Positions 56,527 to 64,000 of a DNA stretch of 64,000 nucleotides are shown here, one piece after another. Source of the stretch: Cycas panzhihuaensis. Its lineage: Eukaryota; Cycadophyta. Both the position numbers and the translations under genes were made by a program. Under the pieces are notes generated by a model. It worked only from the letters and a program-made list of their open reading frames with translations, ran no database searches and was not told the DNA's origin. The stretch spans positions 164,245,741 to 164,309,740 of the forward strand of contig CM041465.1 in NCBI GenBank assembly GCA_023213395.1, read 5' to 3'. Within the stretch, counting starts at the first letter, position 1. Each line of letters starts with the position of its first letter.

Positions 56527-56531
56527 CTGTG

Positions 56532-57700
56532 GATTTGATCTTAATGTTACTACAAATGAACAAACTCTCTAGGTCATTCATCCTCTAACAAATCAAGTGG
56601 TCTTGATCAAAGTGCTTACTGGTAAATTATTTAGATTGAATGACTCCCCATCTTCTGAAGCCAGCTATGCTCAAAGCCCTTGTACTGATGAAGACTTTAC
56701 TTTTAATATTTTAATACCACTTTGACACACCTTAAGTTGTCCCTAAAAGCTCTTTGGCATACTTGTATGGGCCATGTTCATATCAATCGAATTAGAGATC
56801 TTTGTCATAGCCTTCTAGGTCTTCCCAAGTTCTCCTCCAAGCCCTTTAAATATGAAGCTTATATTATAGCCAAATTTCATAAATAACCCTTCATCGATAG
56901 TCAATAGAAATCGAGTCATCCTCTTCAATTAGAACAGTGATTTATATGGACTAATTCTCATTCCATCATTAAAGTAGAAATTATATTACATATCGTTCAT
57001 TAATGATTTTACTAGGAAAGTGTGGGTGGCTTTTTTGACTAGGAAAGATGAGGCATTTGGTGTCTTTAAAGCTTTTAAAGCTCCTATTGAAAAGGAGTCA
57101 AGTTATCAGATTAAGTATCTCTAAATAGATAATGGTGGAGAATATACCTTTACTGAGTTTGAAACCTATCTATGAGACAATGACATCAAGCATCACACTA
57201 CAATAATAGGCACCCCCCAATAGAATGGAGTTGTCGAGCGCAAAGTAGGTCTATTATGAATATGGTTCAAGCTTTGTTGGTTTATAAAAATATACCTATT
57301 TACCTATGGGCAGAAACAATTTAGACTACTATTTATTGTATGAATGATATCAACCAATCTAAAGGAGGAACATCTCCTAATAAAAAGTGGACTGAATAGG
57401 CCCCCACTGCTCACCACTTTAAAATATTTGGCTCAACATATTATGCCCATATATTAGATAGAGATAGAAACAAACTCTAGTGCAAGGTACTTAAAGGTAT
57501 CTTTATTGGATACCCTATGGACAAGAAAGGGTACAAGGTCTTTATACCTTCATAGCAGAAGATTATCGTCACCAGAGACATGGTGTTTGTTGAAATAAAT
57601 GATCAATTGTTACAATTAGAATCCAAAATACCAAATTGTTATTACTATGATGCTACTCAATATGATGTACAAATTCTAAATTTTAGGAAGGGAGACACTC
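56532..57700 (+). pseudogene. copia C3 pre-integrase domain and integrase, decayed
   Basis: Continues the host protease (GFDLNVTTNEQTL), then LKALWHTCMGHVHINRIRDLCHSL and a KPFKYEAYIIAKF stretch (zinc-binding Cys as Tyr), a VVKAFKAP-like core, then SIMNMVQALLVYKNIPIYLWAE, HHFKIFGSTYYAHI and GYPMDKKGYKVFIPS. Stops and shifts are frequent. Confidence 0.82.
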
Positions 57701-57704
57701 AAGA

Positions 57705-58353
57705 ATGATTAAATTATTGGAATATGATAATAGAGCCATAAAGGATAATAGCTATGACTCTAAACCAATGAGTACACATTATGCATCACCATTGGAGAAC
57801 TGTGGAGTTGATAAAGTCAAACCACTAGCAAATGGACCATGCTCCCCATATGCATCAATATCCTCCTCAATAAATATACAAAATGATCCTTTTCAAGATT
57901 TAAATAAAGACCATGTAGTTAGAGAAATGAAAACCTCATTCCTAACTCGAGGTTCTCATGAAGCCTACCAGCTGAATAAGGATATACAACCTGATGAGGT
58001 GGACAAAATTGGCACTCGAAGTGCCTACAGAGCCAAGATATATGAATCACTTTTCATTGAGTTAGAACTAGCAGAATTGCATCTTTCTCTCAATGAAGAG
58101 CTCCTCTTATACCAAGAAGTTATAAAATACACAACTTAGAGGAATGTCATAAATGAAGAGTATTAATCTCTTATAAAAAACTACTATATGGGAGCTTATC
58201 AACTTACCACTTAAAAGAAATGTAGTTTAAAATAAATGGGTATACAAAAGTAAATATAGATCTAATAGTACCCTTGAAAAACACAAGGTGAGGTTAGTAG
58301 CAAATGGATTCATACAAAGGGAAGACATTGGCTATACTAAAGTCTTTGCACAT
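57705..58353 (+). pseudogene. copia C3 linker and RT N-terminal part, truncated
   Basis: The 144-residue open stretch 57705-58139 is the integrase-RT linker, similar to the C2 one (DPFQDLNKDHVVREMKTSFL). RT begins with KYRSNSTLEKHKVRLVANGF and IGYTKVFAHI, then stops matching at about 58353, where C4 sequence begins. YxDD and RNase H parts are absent. Confidence 0.85.
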
Positions 58354-59580
58354 ATAAATATATTTTAATTTTGATTAAAGTTTTTAGTTTTCTTAGGTGG
58401 TTATCAGTATTATCCCTGATTGAAGGCCATATGTATGGCTAACTTGTTCCTCTACTATTATTTTGATTAAGACCAGACCTAGTATGAAACCCATACCTCC
58501 TTTAGGGCCTAGACTTCGACCAACTGTGGTCTATTTCAACTAAGGCAAGTGTGCACACAAGTCAAGAACTAGCGGTAAAAGTCATACAAATGAGATTCCT
58601 TTTAGGAAATAGTACAAGTTATTTTCGTAACTTAAACAGAAAACTAAAATAGAAAGATGCCAACTGTTTGCTTGTTATTCCTGCTACTTTATGTGTTGCT
58701 TTATATTATGTATGTAAATAGAAAGAGCATGCTAGATTTAGTAGGGGAACCAAATGTTACTTCTGATCTAAGGTTTTCTTAGTTTTTATATTAAAATTTT
58801 CAAAAAGGACATATTGAAGTTAGGCCAAACTGGTACTTCAGGGACTAGAAATCAGATTATTATGTGCGAAAGATGTAACAAGAGAGGACACTTTGAAAAG
58901 GATTATCATATACCTGCATATAAGTTTACAAAAATACAAGGCTTATAATATTGATAAAATATATAAAGAATAGTTTGGTGGTATAAGTTTTGCTCAAGCA
59001 CACATTCAAGGACTTAAGGGGAAATCCATTCATCAAACTAAGAGGTATTTTAAAACTCGTTGTGGCTATGCCACTTATGATCTTGAATCACCAATGTAAA
59101 CCCCTTTTGGAGTTACAAATAGTATAACTTCAAACACCTCCTTATGGATCATGGATATAGGAGTGATAGCATATGACATAAAATCAAGATCTATATCAAA
59201 CTTTTGATTCTAATATATATGGTGTCATTCACATGGCCAACAAATCCTAACAATCCATTGAAGGTATTGGAAGCATACGCCCAAAACTCCTAAGCTTAAG
59301 AGATTTCACATTACCTAATTCTTATATATTTCTAATCTGAAACAAAACCTACTGACCTTATCCACTCTTGTCTCCCATGGATTCGATCTTAGTGTTACTA
59401 TAAATGACCAAACTCTCTAGGTCATTCATCCTCCAACAAATTGACTGGTCTTGACTGGAGTGCTTACTGGTAAATTACTTAGATTGAATGACTCCCCATC
59501 TTCTAAAGCCAATTGTTCTCAAAGACCTTGTGTCGATGAAAAATTTACTTTTAATACCACTTTATCACACCCTATAGGGG
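58354..59580 (+). mobile_element. copia C4, partial second copy of the C3 5' half
   Basis: From 58354 to about 59390 the sequence repeats 47860-48899 in the same orientation: repeat R second half, zinc knuckle (CERCNKRGHFEKDY at 58865, last Cys as Tyr), protease remnant and the LLSLRDFT-like end. It then continues past the C2 insertion point (GFDLSVTINDQTL) to about 59575, where similarity ends abruptly. It documents the uninterrupted C2 target. Confidence 0.82.
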
Positions 59581-61419
59581 GTTGCAAATTTTAAAATATA
59601 ATGAAATACAACCTAATCCTTTTGCAAAGTCAAAAATTATAAAGGGTAATTCACCTTTTTTAAGATCCACCCCTTTATGATGAAGATATCATCATATGGG
59701 TGACTATATGATCATAATCGAAGGGTTTTGAGTGTAAATTTGAATCAAAACTCAAGTTATGCTTAATGTAATCTTAACTTTATAAACGATAAAGTTAAAA
59801 ATATTGAAATTAAAAAAAATAATCGTTGTAAAGCTTCCACGGCCTATATGCAAACTTGTACAGCCTATGAGCAACCCACGTGGTTCAACAAGGCCAAAAA
59901 ATCAATCATTCTCAATTGTTCTTACTCTAACTCTGATCTATGGTAGGCGCATGGTACAAATATGCTTGCTTAGAAGATATTTGAAATCAAACAGGGCCAC
60001 ACAAGCTTAAGGAGGATGTACGACTGCCTGAGATTGTAAATGGTCAAATAAACATTGAATCTTCCATGTAATTACTTGGAACAGACTCTAAGTAGCCTTA
60101 GAGGACTTCTGGAATCACTAGATCTTTGTTTGGGAGTGATATAAAGTCAATGCAAGTGAATTAAGGTTGCAAAATGGGCTAAAACGGAGTTGTTTTGACC
60201 AAAACTAGAGCTGTGAGCTTTGTGGTCTGCAACAAGCCTAAAAACGTATACTATGACATTGAAATAAGATACAAATAGTTTGATGTAGACTTAGATTCAC
60301 TGGTGACTATAAACTATTGATGAAAAACTTGAAAAATAGTAGGAACAAGGTGTCGTTATAGGTAAATAGACCTTTGTTTCTCACACATTTATTAAAAAAA
60401 CACCAAATGGAGTATATAATGGATCTAATAGAATAAAAAAACAACTACAAGATGTAAATACTATATGCAACCATTAATAAAGCATTGCAATGTTATTAAA
60501 ATATTAAAACAAATAAGCAAATAAAAGTAGATCAAATAGATAAATGTTCACAAGCAAATTTGTTACACCGTAAGGCTCCAATCGAGTAGAGTTTCTGCAT
60601 TACAAATCTTCCAATGTATAAATGAGGTGAGTGGGGCTTAATTTATAAGTGTACCACCAAGGTTTACATCAATATTATTAGCCGACTTATTAACACAAAT
60701 GACAAACCCAACATATTTACAAATTATGATTAAATTATAAATGGGGATCTTCTATAGTATACAAATATACATATGTACACATATATTATATGGTAATGAA
60801 TGTGACATTATAAGTTTTAAAATGATTTTTATTCTTTCAATAGTTATCAACTAGTGTTTTGTGTATTATATGAAATTTAATACAATTTTGATTATGTAAT
60901 AGGCTCAGCCTAATAATTTAACAAAATAATAGATATTCAGTAGTAAATTCAAATATTGAGTAAGTATAACAATACTCATGTTATATAATCTAGTAAAAAA
61001 TACATATCAAAATTATACATTCCTTAATAGTAGATGATAATCAAATGTAGCAATTCATAAAATGCCCAGCGACCAAAGTGGCAAGTCTAAAAATTAATTT
61101 ATAAACAAAGATAATAAAATTTATAATTTTGTGGTAACATGGGCTCTCATTTTTATAGCCAAATAATTGGCTTTTTGTGGAGTTAACTTCCATAATAAAA
61201 TATTATTTGGTTTGTAAAAATTCTTGCCTTCCTAAGATACTTTACCTTTGAAGTATTTCATTTTGTTGTATTTGTTTTGATATATCCATGACTTGAAATG
61301 TTTTTTCCAAAAAGCATGGGAATATTATTTATCCTTAGTCCACCACCTATTAATGCCATAATATAATGGACACTTGGTTTGCCTTTATGTCATATTTTAG
61401 AGGTAATTTATATAATCCC
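59581..61419. other. unassigned AT-rich DNA
   Basis: No coding domain or repeat partner was recognised. The abrupt loss of C4 similarity at 59575-59581 suggests an insertion or recombination border. Confidence 0.4.
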
Positions 61420-61768
61420 TGTTAATGTGACAGTTAATTATTAAGCCACTATGTTAATATTAATATGGTTTAACTAAGGTGATTAAGTAAAAAGGTGCAA
61501 CTTATTCAGAGGGTCATAATCCTAATCGAGTGATACTTCTTGGAAGAGTATAAAATCCTTAAGGCCTTATGTATTCAATGTATCAAATCAATTATGTAAT
61601 AATCAATGTGATCCATCAAGGATCCTTTTATTATAGGTTTTTTTCTAAAAAGGTTTTCCCATATAAATCTTGTATACCTTGTTTTCTTTATGTACTCTTA
61701 TTTACTTGCTATGTATAGCTAAAAGTTTTATGGATGGAAACATTTGTGTATGATTTTATGTTCCTAAA
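61420..61768 (+). repeat. copia C5 5' LTR (probable)
   Basis: About 350 bp starting TGTTAATGTGACAG and ending just before a primer site. Boundaries rest on the start TG and the PBS only, as no second copy lies in the window. Confidence 0.55.
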
Positions 61769-61770
61769 TA

Positions 61771-61787
61771 TGGTATTAGAGTCGTAG
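61771..61787 (+). other. primer-binding site, copia C5
   Basis: TGGTATTAGAGTCGTAG, two C-to-T differences from TGGTATCAGAGCCGTAG. Confidence 0.8.
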
Positions 61788-63307
61788 GGTCCTATACAAC
61801 TAAAGTCTGACGTTGAGCAGAGCGGTGAGATCATTGGTCGCCGAGTGAAGCCATCAAACCTAAGACTTATCTTGAGGGTCCATCAACTCTAACAATATAC
61901 AGAAGCAGGCACAATGAATTAGTGATGGTTGAAGCAGTGAAAATTACTATTCAACAGAGTATAAAGGTTTATTAGATTCAATATTCAGGTGTGAAGACCA
62001 TGCTTGTTGTATGAGTTGGCTCGTTGGGGGCCATCGGAAGCTGGTTAAAGATCTGTTGTAGAGATTTAAGTTAGCAGAGCATATACTAATGGTGATTTAA
62101 CAACTTTGATGACAACCACGTCTATGTACAAGTAAGCCCTTTATACTTCTCATCAAAATATCAAAAAAAAATTGATAAGAAAAGGTTGTTTTTTATATAT
62201 TGTCTATTTCCAAACCTTCGTGTAGTACCTATGGACGTGATTAAAGCCTGTATTAGTAGTTTTCTATCTAAGTGTTTGATTGAAATTTATAGTAATAGAA
62301 GGCTATTTTATTAAATTTTCTAGGTATTTTTCAGAGTATTAGAGACTCATGTGCATAAAGAGAGCCTATAACAGCCATATAAAGGCTATCCAGGTACTTA
62401 TTAACATGCCTGTGCATGTTTAAAACCTAGTTGGGCCATGTAGAGGTAGTTTTGGCTCCATTAAGAATTGGCTGGGTATTATTCATATTGATTGAGGGCT
62501 ATTCTTATCGATTGGGTGCTATTTGTGTTAGTTGAAGGTATGATTACACTGGTTGGGCACTTCTACATGTGGCTAGGCTCTTCTTAGGGGCTACCGGACT
62601 GAAATCAAGCTATTTACCAGTCATACTAGTATGTAATGACCCGTATCTATAGTCGTGGGTCTAAATTAAGGTGTGCGCAAGTCAGTGTTCTCCTTTATAT
62701 ATTTACAGCTGTTCTACGTCTCTTTGTCCTTTGCGCAAAGATTTAGAGAGTGGATTTTGATTTATTTGAGCTAAGGTTGACACTTTATAATATATCTTAT
62801 GCACTTCAATATCAATTCTCCATGTGGGTTTAATTTGGATGGACGCCCTTCTTCAAAAAGTCGCACTTTTTAGGAATATACCTTTTGGCATATTCCCCTC
62901 AATAAAAATATATAAAAAGTGACCTTTATACCATTAATACATAATGTTTTTCATAGTGTGAAGTAATTAAAGCCTCCTTGAGTTGTTTTGAGCATGGATT
63001 GAGGAGTATTTTTTGGTGTTTTGACTTGGAGACTATGCATTTATACCCTATGGAGCCATCCTTTGTACTTGGAGCACCATTTTAAGTGCCTTGAGGGTCA
63101 TTTTTTGACTTTTTAAAGGGTATTTAAAGGTATTTGTTGGCAATTTATGAGAGAAAATAGTCGTTGACTCACTCGATGCATGTGTAGTCAATGTTTGATT
63201 CCCTCTAGAGCATGCCCTTAAGCTAAAGGAGGACACATGGGTGTATTTTTATCCTAAAGACATTCATTTTGGTGTTGTTTAACTCATATTAAAGCTTGTT
63301 TCTTGAG
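61788..63307 (+). other. copia C5 leader
   Basis: 1.5 kb between primer site and gag, long for copia. No gene was seen. Repeated TTGGGT/GGGC(T/A) segments near 62420-62590 (GGTTGGGCAC, GATTGGGTGC) look like a short diverged tandem array. Confidence 0.5.
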
Positions 63308-64000
63308 ATGGAGTGCATTATGCCTAAGGTTATCTTCAATGGTAACAATTTCAATGAGTGGAAGGCCAATATGGAGCTCATTCTAATGGTGAATTAACTC
63401 TAGGGTATCACTAAGGTGAAGGTGGACACGATTCTACTAGACCATAAAGAGTATGTTTGTTTTGAAGAGAAGAAATTTATAGCCATGGGACTATTGAAAC
63501 TATCACTAGCACTAGACCAAAGAGCTTTGGTTCATAATCTAGATGAACTAGACGAAATTTGGACAAAGTTGTATGAAACCTTTGAAAAGAAGAAGACAAA
63601 TAGACGTCTTGCCCTGATGTTGGAGTTGCTTAATTCACATGTGGAAGATAAGAACAACATCAACTCCTACTTTAATAAAATAACAGACTTGAAGAATAAG
63701 CTAGAAGAACTTAAGCAGAACTTGGTTGATAATGTGTTACTATTCACAATAATCATGTTGAAGCTACTAGCTATGTTTGCCACTTTCTAGACCATTTATG
63801 GTAGAGACAAAGTGATGGAAGCAGAAACATTTCATAGGCTTAAAAACCTAATTCTAGTAGAGGATGTCAAGCTTAAATTTCATGGAATGCTTAGAGGTTT
63901 TGATTCAAATCAGGCCCTAGCCATGAAAACTCAAAGCAAGAAGGTTGTTAAGGAGGAGAAGATCATACAAAGGTCAAGAGAAAGTTCACAAGATAAGAAG
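63308..64000 (+). pseudogene. copia C5 gag, partial at the window edge
   Basis: The start is set at the ATG 63308: MECIMPKVIFNGNNFNEWKA is the copia gag opening with the conserved Trp. ALDQRALVHNLDELDEIWTKLYETFEKK and NSYFNKITDLKNKLEEL follow, matching copia gag helices (UBN2 family), and the reading continues to the window end in a basic stretch. Three stops are in the way (near 63393, 63399 and 63788), all in one frame without a shift, so this is among the least decayed genes in the window. Confidence 0.85.

Larger units (their letters stand above)
48061..58353 (+). mobile_element. copia element C3, split by copia C2
   Basis: The + strand shows a zinc knuckle, protease start, then (after C2 is removed) the pre-integrase domain, integrase, linker and the first part of RT, ending near 58353 in KVFAHI. 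The reading rejoins exactly at the C2 insertion (protease LSTLVSY to GFDL). A second copy of its 5' half (C4) follows at 58354. LTRs of C3 were not found. C3 is related to C2 but more decayed. Confidence 0.8.

Noticed and set aside
59804-60010. Plus-strand open frame with a basic product
   Set aside because: No similarity recognised and no supporting context; treated as chance.

Overview
This window looks like intergenic DNA from a large, AT-rich seed-plant nuclear genome. I found no host gene, tRNA, rRNA or CRISPR array. Almost everything recognisable is a decayed retrotransposon of a plant type: Ty3/gypsy (a Tekay/Del-like chromovirus, a lineage with an extra RNase H upstream of RT, and a gag-only element), Ty1/copia with tRNA-iMet primer sites, and an L1-type LINE with a plant ORF1 (DUF4283-like domain plus zinc knuckle) and a C-terminal RNase H. 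Most reading frames are closed by TAA/TAG stops where family members have Gln, Trp or Arg. LTR termini often read TA instead of TG/CA. Both fit long-term C-to-T decay of methylated DNA. Species cannot be named from this sequence.

Layout. 1-1.4 kb: unassigned AT-rich DNA with an (AT)28 tract. 1.4-11.4 kb: pol of gypsy element G1 on the + strand, split by a 5.9-kb LINE (4256-10161, minus strand, perfect 17-bp target duplication) and by a solo LTR (10401-11001); the integrase reading resumes after each insert. 11.4-13.7 kb: non-coding DNA, probably G1 LTR or untranslated region. 13670-29362: copia element C1 on the minus strand, with both LTRs and a perfect GGGTT duplication. It is inflated to 15.7 kb by nested inserts: a copia gag-only relative (from 15297), a gypsy gag-only TR-GAG-like element (22253-25196) and a second copia gag-only element (25603-26737). 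29.4-32.8 kb: gag of a second gypsy element (G2) of the G1 lineage. 32812-42759: Tekay-like chromovirus T1 on the minus strand with 3.3-kb LTRs, RT and RNase H deleted, and another copy of the solo LTR inside its left LTR. 44.4-46.6 kb: copia pol remnant on the minus strand, then a short LTR-PBS remnant, a long hairpin and a copia gag scrap. 47.5-59.6 kb: copia C3, split by the complete but decayed copia C2 (48900-56526), followed by C4, a second copy of the C3 5' half. 61.4-64.0 kb: the start of another copia (LTR, PBS, long leader, gag) running off the window.

How it works together: these are layers of insertion, not a pathway. Boundaries can be checked because target duplications, primer-binding sites, polypurine tracts and interrupted reading frames agree. 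The order includes G1/G2 older than C1, C1 older than its inserts, T1 older than the solo LTR in it, and C3 older than C2. The least ordinary content is the set of gag-only elements from both LTR superfamilies within about 11 kb. I found nothing that I would call a new enzymatic or defence system.
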